Of a stretch of 64,000 bases of DNA, positions 43,029-54,119 are shown piece after piece; positions within the stretch are counted from its first letter, which is position 1; every line of letters starts with the position of its first letter. Below the pieces are notes generated by a model, which saw nothing but the letters and a program-made list of their open reading frames with translations, made no database searches and was not told where the DNA came from. The position numbers and the translations under genes were made by a program. Source of the DNA: Septoria linicola (Eukaryota; Ascomycota; Dothideomycetes; Mycosphaerellales; Mycosphaerellaceae); NCBI GenBank assembly GCA_024114885.1, contig CP099427.1, positions 1,302,001-1,366,000 of the forward strand. The letters are read 5' to 3'.

Positions 43029-45757
43029 CTCGGAGTTTGGAAGGTTACCTCTGTCTCTTGCTGAAGCAGATCAATGTCTTGGACCTCATGTGGTTGATGA
43101 CGTTTCGGCAAGGCTGAGTAGTCAAAAGTCTATTGTGTGTCGGAGCTGGAGCTTGCACACATCGATTGTTGAGGTCTCGTTGATGCGTGAGATCGGTCAG
43201 TGGTAGTATGCTGCTTATTCGTCGCAGACGCTCTTGCAGGCCGTGAGAAACCTTCCTACCTATAACTTGTATTGATCAGTGCTTTGAGCAGGCACTATAC
43301 CAATGCGACATAGACTTCAACACACTGCACAACTAGAAGCGTTGCGTGCCGTGGTAACGTTGGGCCGTTTGACCACGACGTGCTGGTCCGAAATGTTGCA
43401 AGGAGTAGCGGACCAGTTGAGACAGATGACAGCAGCCGTCTTTTGCTTGGAATTGGTAGCCGTTGAACAGTGATTGGCGCTCTGCAGCAGCATGAAGTCT
43501 GGGTCGATCAAGCCACCCACCAGCCTCAAATGGGCAGACCCCGCTGCTATCCGCATAACGTGATCCCACATTCGGTGCGTCTTGGTTCCTGTTTTGCTCT
43601 CGCGATCCATATGTGGTCAAGCTGGGCCGTTGAAACTGTCTCGAGCGCACCATGGCTCATATGACAAGGTGTTGGCTAAACATCAGAAGATGAGCTCGGA
43701 ATGTGTCCTCCTCGTGGGCAGTGTCCACGTTACACATGGTTGGAGCAACGCACGCGATCTTCACTCTCGGTCTTGCGAGCGTTGTTGCACGCAGAGTCAT
43801 AGAACAATTCCTGAGCATAGTGGGAAGGTCGAAGCCATACTTGTGAATGGCAAATAAATCGGACCAAAGCTCGGAGAAGGCGAATAGAGAACGTCTTCTT
43901 TTGACCACGCCAGACGCTTCACGATGACGATGCCTTGCACGATATGCAGTTTGACAGCATCGCTCCACGCCGTCGCCCCGGTATGCAATGTTCATGCGGG
44001 CGTTATGTCTTGGTACAGGGATTCTGGTTGCCCGGCGACGAGGTTTTCCGTATGGCACAGCATTCTTGGCTGCAGCTGCAAGGTGAGCACTTCGACCAGC
44101 CACCTCAGCGAAGAGAGGTAGCGAATACAATAGCACACCCATCTTGTGAGAGGCCCGGGCGCCTGGGACATCTACTGCCGCTACCCATTCGGTGCTTATC
44201 ATCGTCGTTCCACAGCCGAGTACGTTACTCGGCGCATCGTCGAGATGTTGTCACCTGACGAGTCCAGTCTAGACGTTGATTCCTGCTGCGTATGCGAGAT
44301 GCGTGGAGCAATGAGGCGCCAGAATGTTCGCATGGCCCACGCTAGTCGACATCATTGTCAGTATAACCTAGTCGTGTGTGCGAGCAAAGCACGTCTGTCC
44401 AGCCATGAATGGGAAGCCTTCCGCGAAGACCGAACTCCATCGTCGATGATTTCTTGCGTAGTCTGAGTAGACTCGTCATACACAAATAGACCATCGATGC
44501 AATCGATGATGATGCACGGCGCTCGCACCGCACCGCATGGCATCGCACCACAGTATGGACCAGCGGCTCCGTCGAGGAAGCCTGGAAGAACTGGCGAGGC
44601 GCCATAACGATTTTGCGGTACAGGTTCAGCGTTCCGGACGCAATCACCGAGTGGAAACCAGTTGACGACGCGAAGCCAGCGTCTTCACGGACGATAAGTT
44701 GCTGAGTTTGGCACACATTCGGTGACCAAACTTCGGCAGCTTGCGCCGACAGTGCCGACATGCATCCCTGCGAAGCCTGGCGCAGAAAGCGTACCTGCAC
44801 CGGATCTCATATTCCACCCTTCCGCTCAGGGGAACGGCAGCTGCATCGATCGAGATTATACACTTGCAATCGCGCAGGTTGGTGACTATTGCGCTACCCA
44901 TTCGCTCTGACGATACCTGTGGGATAAGTAGCGATTGCTGTCAGGACTGATGAGTCCCGATGCAGACATGTTTGGCCGCATGCCGAAGTATTAGCATCCT
45001 GCTCGACCAGATGTCTTCACACCTTGTGAGCAGGTACAGTATGCATCGAATATGATGCGTCGTCTGCCTCCATATCGACGATGGAGTTCCTTCGTCATCG
45101 GTGATACTGCAATAATCCCATTGCACTCCTGTGCTAAGGCATATCGGCGCCGACGCAGCATAGCAGGGAGTTTGATCCGGATGGATTTAGTTTTTCGCGC
45201 TGACCTGACCTATGCGATACTGACTTCGCTGTCGCGTCTTCATGTGCGCGCACAGCATAGGACGAACCGAGCGAAGTCTCGCGAATGTGTTCGCTCGCGT
45301 CGCACAGCATTCGTGACAGTGCACTTTCTCGGCTGCATCGTCCCAGCATCCGCTGATCGCTGCGTTGTATAATAGCAAAGGATGTATTGAGGTATCGACA
45401 GCTTTATTGATATGAGAAAGAAACGTGAGAACGCGACGACCAACTTCAACAACGCGATACACGCCAAGGCTGCGGAGATTGCCGGTCCGTGCTGTATCCT
45501 GGCTAGTTAGATCGAAATACAATCATGGCTTCACGTCCTACGATTCTCAGCGAATGGCGTTCAATGGTATGGCACTTGCGCTATTTACATCGTGAGCATT
45601 TGGATTTTATAGTCATATGCTTCATTTCGAAAAGTCTTCGCAAAGTATGTACACCACGTTCCATGCATGCTAACAATATCACCACATCCGACCAACACCT
45701 GCGCTAAATGGAAAATCACCTGTCGTTGGTCTGTCTCAAGGTCGTCATCATCGCAGC
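43029..45757. other. Gene-free stretch of 2.7 kb with normal base composition
   Basis: It lies between the C2H2 gene and the end of the transporter gene. It contains many open frames of 60-180 codons on both strands, but none has recognisable domains, signal peptides or coherent composition. CpA and TpG are common here, so it is not RIP-mutated. It may be promoter plus decayed DNA or contain a non-coding RNA; nothing specific can be supported. Confidence 0.5.
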
Positions 45758-47487
45758 TTATGCCTTGCTTGAGAAGCGAGCCATGAACCCGCTTTTCTGC
45801 TGCTTCTCGACGACTTGTCCATCGACAACCACGTAGTCCTTGAACTTGCGAGCAGGCACGCCACTGGAATAGAGCGCCTCGATCTCAACGTTGGTCCTGT
45901 TCTTTGTCTCAGGCTGGAAGAAGTAAAGACCGGCCATGATGAAGAGTTCTGCACCCACGAACAAGAACATGATCTTGCCACCCCAGTTCAGCTGATCCGG
46001 GTTGATGAAGTATGGGAACACCGAGGAGAGCATAAGCGCGGTAAGCTGCTGGCAGACAAGCACGAACGAGATTGTTTTTGGCCGCGTAGCCTGCGCCGAA
46101 GTTTCCTGAGCAACGGCCCATCCGTAGCACCCGACAGTTGCGGTGTACAGCATGCTCCAGGTAATCATGAAGGCGAGAAGCGCTGTATTGGCGGCATTGT
46201 TCGTGATTGGGGCCATCGAGGTGCCTGCAATGATAACAGACCAGAACATGAGGATCGTGCCGCCGCCGATGAGACCCTTGCGACGTGGGATGACATCTGA
46301 GAGGCCCACTGCAACAAAATTGGACAAGAACTGAAGCGTCGATGAGATGGCAGTCAACATGAATGGATCGCTTGCACCAATAAGTTCGAAATAGTACGTT
46401 TGATCTGGCATGTATTAGCGCGGTCAAGGTGTAGGGGCGCTCCGGTCCACTTACAGGTGTTGGCGAAGTATCCTCCGGAGAAGTTTTGGGACTGGAGGCC
46501 GAGGACAGCAACGAAGGTACGAGCACGATGCTCCTTGCTGAAGATAGCTTTCCAGCTGGTCTGGCTAACACCGCTTGCAGCGGCATCGTCCTCGTGAAGC
46601 TCCTTCTTGATAGTGGCAATAATCTCTTCTACAGCAGCGTGCTCACCATAGAGCTTAACGATTGCCTTACGAGCACGTTCTTCGCGCCCCTTCTTGATGA
46701 GATATACTGGAGACTCTGGCAAGAATGGCAGACCAATGGCATACAGGGCTGGAACCAGGAATGTCATGCAAAAAGCCAAGCGGTATGACCAGGGTCCCTC
46801 GATCTTCGAGCTACCAAAGCCAGTCAACGACGACATGAAGAAGCCAAGGACGATGACGACATTAGTCAACGACGAGAAGGTGCTTCGAAGGTGTGCTGGT
46901 GCATTCTCCGTGACATAAAGAGGTGGTGTTGCGGTGGAGAGTCCAACGGAAAGTCCAAGTAGCAGCTTCGATACGAAGAGGACTGGAAGGTTCGGCGCGA
47001 AGACCAGAGCGAAAGACGATGCCAGAGACAAAGTTACAGCAGTGTACAAGAGAGCCTTGCGACCGACCATATCTGCGAACTGTCCGGCTGCGAAGCCGCC
47101 GAACACTTGTCCAATGGTCGAGGCAGCATTCCAGAGAGACTGCCACAGAGCTGGGATGACGAATTGTCCCTCTTCACCAGCAGGTTGGTACCAATTGCCG
47201 TACACTTCTCTGAATTCTGGAAAAGCAATGGCAACGCCAGAAAGTCCGGCATCGTAACCCCATCCGAAGACGAGGAGCATGCAGTAGAGCGCCCACCAGC
47301 AGTAGCGGTAGTCCGCCTTGATGGCTGCCCACAACTGGGCATACTGCTGCTTGGCAGTGAGGTTGGTCTTGTTCATCGGCTCCACGTTGGAGGAGGTGGC
47401 TGAAATGGACTCGGCTTCGATGTGGACCGCATCGGTCTTCTCGGTCTCGACGTCCTTCATGGTGACTGAGCCCTTGCGATCAGACAT
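45758..47487 (-). CDS. MFS sugar transporter, candidate sucrose permease
   Basis: Two exons, 47487-46455 and 46404-45758, with a 50-nt intron (GTAAGT donor, GCTAATAC branch, GCCAG acceptor), encode 559 residues. The protein has an N-terminal hydrophilic region of about 60 residues, then twelve predicted membrane segments. Sugar-porter landmarks are: GWGYDAGLSG in helix 1, ADMVGRKALL between helices 2 and 3, PESPVYLIKKGR after helix 6, and PETKN after helix 12. The closest family by eye is the fungal alpha-glucoside/disaccharide proton symporter group, but hexose transport cannot be excluded. It is divergently arranged with an intracellular GH32 invertase only about 500 bp away. That context makes sucrose the most likely substrate (inference). 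Confidence 0.88.
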
Positions 47488-47989
47488 TGTTTTGCTGTTC
47501 TGGCTTGTCGAGTCTTGTTTGAAGACTTTTGTATTGCAAGGTTGGTGTTGATGCTGGATGAGGATTTGCTGACAGGCATGATAGGCGACATCTTAAGTAT
47601 TGAGCTCGGCGATAGAGTCGTTAAACTCTGTCGCGTGCCACGAGGACGAAAAGCATGGAGAACATGCGTTACCCCGTGGGTGGCGGTCCTGGGGCCGGAG
47701 GCCATTCGCATAAACTCTTGATATAGATAGTATCACCGAGACCGACTGCGTAGAACCAGGCATAGGTTCTTCCGAAGCGTTGCTCGGAGAACATCTCCAC
47801 GCGGGGACTTTCTCGGCGCCAAAGGATGTAGACTCGCAAGAAGTCGGGAGGTCTTGCTTCGGACGTATGCGGTGGCACTGCGGTCTTGCTTATCGTGCAA
47901 GGCAGAACGTTCTTCATTAGTCTACGTTCTTTGCTTGTCATGCTATTCAACTGCTAACCACTCCATCATTGCCACTTTCATGCCCCAAC
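47488..47989. promoter_or_regulatory. Shared divergent promoter of the sugar transporter and GH32 genes
   Basis: A 502-bp intergenic region that must hold both promoters. Four matches to the CreA/Mig1-type consensus SYGGRG fall as two back-to-back pairs: CTGGGG (47689-47694) with CCGGAG (47695-47700), and a reverse match CTCCAC (47795-47800) with GCGGGG (47801-47806). About four matches are expected by chance in a region this long, so only the pairing is notable. Carbon catabolite repression of the pair would fit the enzymes' roles. Confidence 0.4.
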
Positions 47990-49897
47990 ATGGCAGATGT
48001 CAGTTCATCTAGCAGCTCTTCGGCGGACTTAACGCCAATCTCGTCACTAGAGCCAAGCACAACTCCTTCTACGCCGCCAGCAAGCAACAAAATCTTCGCA
48101 AACAAGCAAGCAACTTTGAGCAGACAAGAAAGGTTCAACAGATGGCGACCATCGTACCACTTCATAGCTGCGAGCGGATGGATGAATGACCCTTGCGGGC
48201 CTGGCTTCGATCCTAAGACTGGACTCTACCACATCTCGTATCAACAGAACCCCAATGGCGTTGATTGGGGTGACATTGCCTGGGGGTCCGCTACATCGCC
48301 AGACTTGATCCACTGGACGCATCAGGCGAAGCCATCACTATCTCCAGACCAACCATATGACAACAAAGGCGTGTTTACAGGCTGCTTGATCAATGCAAGG
48401 GACAACTCACTCACATATGCATACACTTCTGTCAACCAACTACCCATACATCACACACTGGAACATGTCCGGGGATCGGAATCGCTCGCGTTGGCAAAGT
48501 CCTTCGATAGTGGAGTCTCTTGGCAAAAGATCGATGCGAACCCGGTTCTTCCCTCAGAGCCGGCGTGCGTCGAAGTAACCGGCTGGAGAGATCCATACGT
48601 CGCAGCCTGGCCACGAATGGCAAGATTCCTTGGCGTCAACGAAGCAGATACGTTGTTCGGCATCGTATCTGGTGGCATTCGAGACGTCACGCCAACGACC
48701 TTCCTCTATGCAATCGATGCAAACGATCTGAGCAAGTGGTCATACATTGGACCTCTCGCAAACTTCGGTCTCAACATGCGACCTTCAAGGTGGTCCGGCG
48801 ATCTTGGAAAGAACTGGGAAGTGACAAACTTCACCACAATCCGAGATGCGCATAATCCCAACGTCCAACGTGACCTACTAGTAATGGGTACAGAGGGTTG
48901 CTTGCCAAATCGATCGCCCTCAATAGCTGGATCGTTCGGGCCCTCGCGTCCTGCTCGCGGCCAGCTCTGGATGTCAGGCAGTCTTGGCAGACCGCAACAA
49001 AGCTCCGTCTCTGGTGCGGTAGAGATGACTTACAACTATGGTGGGCATCTCGACCACGGATGCCTGTACGCAGCAAACTCCTTCTATGACCCTCAGTCCG
49101 CAAAGCAGATCGTGTGGGGCTGGATAACGGAAGAAGATCTTTGTGACGATCTGCGCCATGCCCAAGGCTGGAGCGGACTGCTAGCCATGCCTCGTGAGCT
49201 TCGCATGCAAACACTACGGCACGTTGTTTGCGCTTCCAATTCTGATCTATCCTCCATCACCTCGATCGAATGCGAACCTGATCGATATGGCTCATACACA
49301 ATCCGCACACTCGCCAGCCAGCCTTACCAGCCACTGATCAAAAATCTCCGACAAAGCTCAGGCGTGCGACTAGCTCGGCTAAGTCGAAGAGAGCTCGCAC
49401 CCGGTACACACAATGTGACCTTCAAAGCTCAGGACATGGAGACAAGCCATTGGGAGCTCGACTGCATGCTCAAAGTATCGAAACGATCGCAGACTGTCGG
49501 CTTCAGCATCGACCATACTGGGAACTACTCCCGGTCTACCACGCTCTTCTTCGACCAATTCTCCGAGACTTTCACGATCAACAGACCGGCTTTCCCAGTG
49601 CTGAATTCATCTGACTTGATCAACAGTGCGCCCGAACGTGCGCCACATACACTCTTCACGATGCGAGATCCACATTCTGGAAGAGTCGAGCAAGAACCTC
49701 TTCACATTCGAGTGTGGAGAGACAGCTCAGTGCTGGAAGTATTTGTCAATGGCAGGACGGCAATCTCGACGCGGATATATGCTGCTGAAGAGACGTTCGG
49801 ATTGCGCTTTTTCGCAGATGATGCGCCAGATGGCATAGCAGATGTACCAAGCGAGCTCATATCAGCGACACTTTGGGATAACATTGGCATTTCATAG
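47990..49897 (+). CDS. Glycoside hydrolase family 32 beta-fructofuranosidase (invertase), predicted intracellular
   Basis: A 635-residue intronless protein. Residue 64 onward is the GH32 signature WMNDPCGPG, with Asp67 the expected nucleophile. The RDP motif is present in GWRDPYVAAW (transition-state stabiliser). The acid/base Glu probably lies in LVMGTEGC. The C-terminal 180 residues form the beta-sandwich typical of GH32 (for example RVWRDSSVLEVFVNGR). The N-terminus is Ser/Thr/Pro-rich and polar without a hydrophobic signal core, so the enzyme should stay in the cytosol. It would hydrolyse sucrose (or short fructans) to glucose and fructose. The ATG at 47990 is chosen because the frame upstream has no Met. 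The neighbouring divergent sugar transporter suggests import of the substrate first. It is convergent with the monooxygenase gene, with about 130 bp between stops. Confidence 0.9.
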   Translation: MADVSSSSSSSADLTPISSLEPSTTPSTPPASNKIFANKQATLSRQERFNRWRPSYHFIAASGWMNDPCGPGFDPKTGLYHISYQQNPNGVDWGDIAWGSATSPDLIHWTHQAKPSLSPDQPYDNKGVFTGCLINARDNSLTYAYTSVNQLPIHHTLEHVRGSESLALAKSFDSGVSWQKIDANPVLPSEPACVEVTGWRDPYVAAWPRMARFLGVNEADTLFGIVSGGIRDVTPTTFLYAIDANDLSKWSYIGPLANFGLNMRPSRWSGDLGKNWEVTNFTTIRDAHNPNVQRDLLVMGTEGCLPNRSPSIAGSFGPSRPARGQLWMSGSLGRPQQSSVSGAVEMTYNYGGHLDHGCLYAANSFYDPQSAKQIVWGWITEEDLCDDLRHAQGWSGLLAMPRELRMQTLRHVVCASNSDLSSITSIECEPDRYGSYTIRTLASQPYQPLIKNLRQSSGVRLARLSRRELAPGTHNVTFKAQDMETSHWELDCMLKVSKRSQTVGFSIDHTGNYSRSTTLFFDQFSETFTINRPAFPVLNSSDLINSAPERAPHTLFTMRDPHSGRVEQEPLHIRVWRDSSVLEVFVNGRTAISTRIYAAEETFGLRFFADDAPDGIADVPSELISATLWDNIGIS

Positions 49898-50026
49898 CCC
49901 GAACGTGGTTTCTTGCCAGCTAGTCAGGTTTTGGCAAACACGCATAGATCTAGAGCGACGAAGTGACGATACCCACGACATTCCATCAATCTTTGTGCTT
50001 GCATAGAGTCCAGGCCCTACCATCTC

Positions 50027-51907
50027 TCACATTGCCGGCACTTTACCCTCGTCCATCATTTTTCGTCTTAGTTGTGCAGCTTGCTCTACTTTCTCATTGT
50101 CTACTTGTACTTGATGCTTCGCTTGATCCCATGTCTTGCGCTTTCCAGTGTCGAACAGTCTGAATAGGGCAGGTGACATGACACCATGCAAACATTGCTT
50201 GTAGAATGCACGATCTTGCCACCAGAACTTCCAGGCACCTGCAGAATGGCTAGGTAAGCATCTCCAAACAATTGCCCACACATCAATGCTGACTTACTGA
50301 AGTTCATCCAGCGCTCGATCAGACCGAAGTGTTTCCTGATGCCACACCCGGCTGTGTCATCCAGCCACAGAATATGATCTGTGTACGGAAGTAGCAGTGT
50401 GTAGAAAGTAGACTTGCTACCGTATGTCCTCACAACATCGTCGCGCCATGCGCAGCGCATTTTTTGCCATCTTCGCAGCGAATTGAAGCTTGGGAGGTGC
50501 GAATTGCCTTTCCAGATCTGCGATACTGCCATGGCTTGGATTTCAAACCTCACAAAACCAGGGTGGTGGATTGTACCGTGCCCAAGTAGAGCAAGTGAGT
50601 TCCTGATCCCCTCATCCTCATGTATCGGTATCACGTTCTGGAAGTACTTTGGCTTGAACCCTTCACCGTAGTATGGATGTGCCTCCGGAGGATCAATCTC
50701 GATTGGAACGTCTTGATCATAACCAGTGCAATTGATGATAGCACTGATGTCTTGGAGCGTCTCTGAAACACGGTCAACTCTAAGACACTATTCTGATGTG
50801 CTTGGGTCTTACCTCCAGTCGTAAGATGCACTTGTCTCCCATCAATGCGAGCAACGCCAGGCACGAGCTGGCAGAAGCCCGAGTCAAGATGCGGCCACAG
50901 CTGCGCGGCCACCAGCGGAGGCGCAATGGCTAGGGATGGTGTAGGGTCCAGACCCCATGACTGTGGAATATTGGGATATGCAGTCTGAGTCAGACATCTG
51001 ATCCTCTGATCGGCCTTCTTCTGGAAGCTTTGCGGCATCCATGAGAAGAGGTAAGCCAGAGAGACTGTCTGATGTAGCGTGGGACCACGATCAAAGATAG
51101 AGCCGGTTGGAGTGTAGCGTGGTATCATAGCTACTGGCGACCTGTGCGAGAGGTACACTGTATGAGCATGGCCTTGAAGAGCTGACACAACATCTTGAGC
51201 AGAGGCGGACATGCCCACAACTAGTACGTTGCCTTTGTAGTCGGCTGGCCTGTGAAAATTGATGGAATGTACAAGCCTGCCCTGGAACTGCTCTATACCC
51301 CGACATTCGAGCTTTCGTGGTCTCGTCCATGGTCCAGTGGCGATCGCGACTTTTTCGAAGTGATCCTCCATTGTTACACCTCCCTTGACGATCGAGACCT
51401 GCCATACCTTGCCACATGCGCTCGCAGGATCTTCGACGGTGTCTGCATCTTTCGAGCTTGCAGAGGATGTCGCAATGGAAGAATTCGAACGGCCGCGCTC
51501 CTCTTCACAGATGAAGTCACTGCTGATATATGTCATCCTAGTCACTTCGTGTCCAAGTCTGATGTGAGGCCACAGATTCTTGCAAGTAGTGTAATCGTGG
51601 AAGTACTTGTACAGCTGCTTGGCAGTAGGAAAGTCATTCATATCATCAGGCATGGGAAAGTCGCTCAATGCTGAGCGGAACTTTGAGCTGTTGAATTCAG
51701 TGTTGTCGGCCACTGATATGAAGTCGTCCTCGGAGTACTTCCATAAACCGCCGATGGACTCTCGTCTTTCGAAGAGCACTGCCTCGAATCTGTCCTCCAA
51801 GAACGTCTTCAGAGCTATCAAACCCAAAGGTCTGAACAATCAGCTCCGAACACCATCAAGAGTTTGACAACTCACCCAGCCCCTATGACTGCTACTCGTG
51901 GCGCCAT
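50027..51907 (-). CDS. Flavin-containing monooxygenase (FMO-like)
   Basis: Four exons: 51907-51876, 51831-50813, 50762-50298 and 50238-50027, giving 575 residues. The introns are 44, 50 and 59 nt with GTGAGT, GTAAGA and GTAAGT donors; each junction keeps the frame and joins family blocks. The tiny first exon plus exon 2 create VAVIGAGPLGLIALK, the FAD-binding Rossmann motif. FQGRLVHSINF matches the FMO fingerprint FxGxxxHxxx(Y/F), GMSASAQD is the NADPH-binding loop, and CTGYDQD is the later conserved turn. Such enzymes oxygenate nucleophilic N or S atoms, or act as Baeyer-Villiger enzymes, using NADPH. The substrate is unknown. The position next to a repeat-rich region and the lack of biosynthetic neighbours give no pathway. 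Confidence 0.9.
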
Positions 51908-52785
51908 ATCTCGTAGGTGTGGAATGCAAGATAGAGGTCGCAGTTATAGACGTGCTTCGATTATGATATGGCGAAAATCAATAGTCTGGACTCTCAAAGA
52001 AACGATTTCGGGCCCGCGTAGAGTAATACGGTCCACAATCTGCTGTCTGTGCAGGCCGGTGATGTTATCTGACTGGGAGTGGCCTGTCAATTTGAGGTTG
52101 ACGAGGCTGGCAGTTTCCTGCTCATGCTCATTAGAGCATCACCTGGAAAGCGCGGTGCTGGCTGCAGCGATCTGAGGAAGCAGCGATCCTTTGCGCAAGC
52201 TCGAAATGCATTTAGTGTGACTAGACTGGGAACCCAGGATTTGCGATACAGGTCGAGCCTGCAGGTGACGCGAGACCGATTGCTTGATATTGCTTGCCAG
52301 GGAATAAGCACATGCCGTGCTCAAGCAATCGGTCGAAGCGTACGCAACTCATTGTGGAGCGCTTACTACCACGATACAGTACACATCATGGACTGTTACC
52401 TGGTAATGTCATTCAAGCTTGACAGTGTCTAGCCGAGACCGGTTAACATGCAGCGGCTATGCTTGCCAGCGGCCTTGCGCTTTCGGATTCGCGGCGAGAT
52501 AGCATACCATGTCTCTAGCTAAGTACGCAAGTACATTCGAGATGATAGTGGCCAAAGATGTGACAAGTCCAGGAAACTTTGGAAGTCAAGAAATGTGCAG
52601 CGGACCTCGGGCAAGAATTTGGCCGACATATTGGTCTGTGCATTGTGAAGCAATTCCATCTTACTTCAAGGTATAGTGTCGCCGCGGAAGTCTGCGTCTT
52701 AGCGATACTTTGCAATTAAGTAGCTAACTTCAAACAACTATTGCGCAGCGAGTAGTCGCTCTTTCAACGCTCTGATTGTCTTATA
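51908..52785. other. Intergenic region between the last gene and the RIP island
   Basis: About 880 bp of normal composition with common CA and TG dinucleotides. It holds the FMO promoter; no other gene is supported. The composition changes abruptly at its right end. Confidence 0.55.
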
Positions 52786-52789
52786 TAAA

Positions 52790-53600
52790 AGTATATTATA
52801 AGGGCTTAGATTCTATCTATTTAGATAATATTAATACTTAGTATACTATCTACCTACTACGATTAAAGCCTTAACTCGTCTTAGTATACTATCTACTATA
52901 TTATTAATAATTCTATAGTCTATTACTCTCTAGGCTCTCGGTAGTACTTCCTATATAATCTCTAGCTATCTTACTTTATTATCTATTACGTCTAGGTTAA
53001 GACGTAGCTTATAGACCTTCTATTTAAGATAGAACTAGATATACTCTATTAAGTTTATATTAGGGCTATACGTAGGCTACGTTATTATAATTATTAACTA
53101 ATCCTTAAGGAACTAGCGTATATAATAAGCTATATAGATAGAGGCGTTATCTTACTAGAATACCTAGCTATCGTAGTATAGAAATAGGCTCTCTTCGAGT
53201 GCCTAAGTATAAGATCTTACTATATATCCTCCTTTTAGTATATCTAGATCTTATTCTATAATAATAAGCTCTATATTATTCGTACGCTTACTAATTAAGT
53301 ACTAGACTATAATAGAGGCCTACTTATCTATAAAAGAGATATATAGTAATATATAGAGCGCTCTCCTAATAAGACTATTAGGATATCGTAAGACTAATTC
53401 TTACCTCCTTTCGAATATATACGCGTACTATAATTATACTATACGCTAAGCCTACGAGCCTAAGGTAGGTCTTAGCCTTCGACCTTACCTAGCTCTTATA
53501 ACTATCTCCTCTCCCTAAGAGAGCTACTCTTAGCGATAACCCTTACTTTATAGGTTATATTCTAGGCTTCCTATTTAGTCTTTATAATATACTTTATATA
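52790..53600 (-). mobile_element. Relic of a Tc1/mariner-type DNA transposon (DDE transposase)
   Basis: The minus strand around 53,151-53,040 translates, with stops, as DNASI, then IR-FLKD, then PTYSPNINLIEY. This is a RIP-altered form of the Tc1/mariner catalytic block around D-N-A and P-x-Y-S-P-D-L-N-P-I-E. Counting stops as residues, the Asp and Glu are separated by 34 residues, as in Tc1-type enzymes. Further left the frame continues into the C-terminal part (RLNLD-like). The right part (about 53,330-53,600) would hold the N-terminal region and includes the 265-bp sequence repeated at 54,118. The element is dead. Its terminal repeats are not identified, so the limits are approximate. Confidence 0.75.
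53328..53593. repeat. About 265-bp repeat, copy 1
   Basis: It matches 54118-54382 in direct orientation with only some 15-20 differences by eye, many of them C/T or G/A. It appears to cover the N-terminal part of the mariner-type transposase on the minus strand. Confidence 0.9.
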
Positions 53601-54092
53601 TTCTATACCTATCGCGTCTCTAGCGCGTTATATCTATAAACCTTTAGAGTATTACGTAAATCTACGCTATAAAGTAAAGAGTTACTATACGTATTACGTT
53701 TATATAGTAATATATTCCTTACTATAGCGACTACGATTCGTAGCTCGAGTATATTCTTAAAAACTCTTCTAACTCTCTCTTAGACTTTCTCTCTACGTAT
53801 ATAATATTTTCTATATCCTTATTAAAGCTAGTATCTTCGTACGATAACCGTACTACTAACGTAAGTACGATACTACCGAAACGTACTAGAGTCGTAGTCT
53901 CTAACCGCCTACTACGTACTATCGATAATATTAGAGGACGAGGAGATATCGAAATCTACCTCTACTATATTAAATATACCTACGACGGTATAGCTCTTCG
54001 AATACTCCTTAACTACGCTTTACTTACTAATAGACTATATATAGACGACGAGCCTACGTATAATAGGGTAATAAAGCCTAGCTAGAAGGTTA

Positions 54093-54119
54093 AGTACTAG
54101 CGCTATAAACGCTAGTACT
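54093..54119. repeat. Perfect 10-bp inverted repeat with 7-nt loop
   Basis: AGTACTAGCG and CGCTAGTACT are separated by CTATAAA. The second arm ends exactly where the second 265-bp copy begins, so it may mark an element end. Confidence 0.7.

Noticed and set aside
43317..45522. Clusters of overlapping open frames up to 181 codons
   Set aside because: Both strands are equally open in GC-rich DNA, with no domain or signal peptide; not called.
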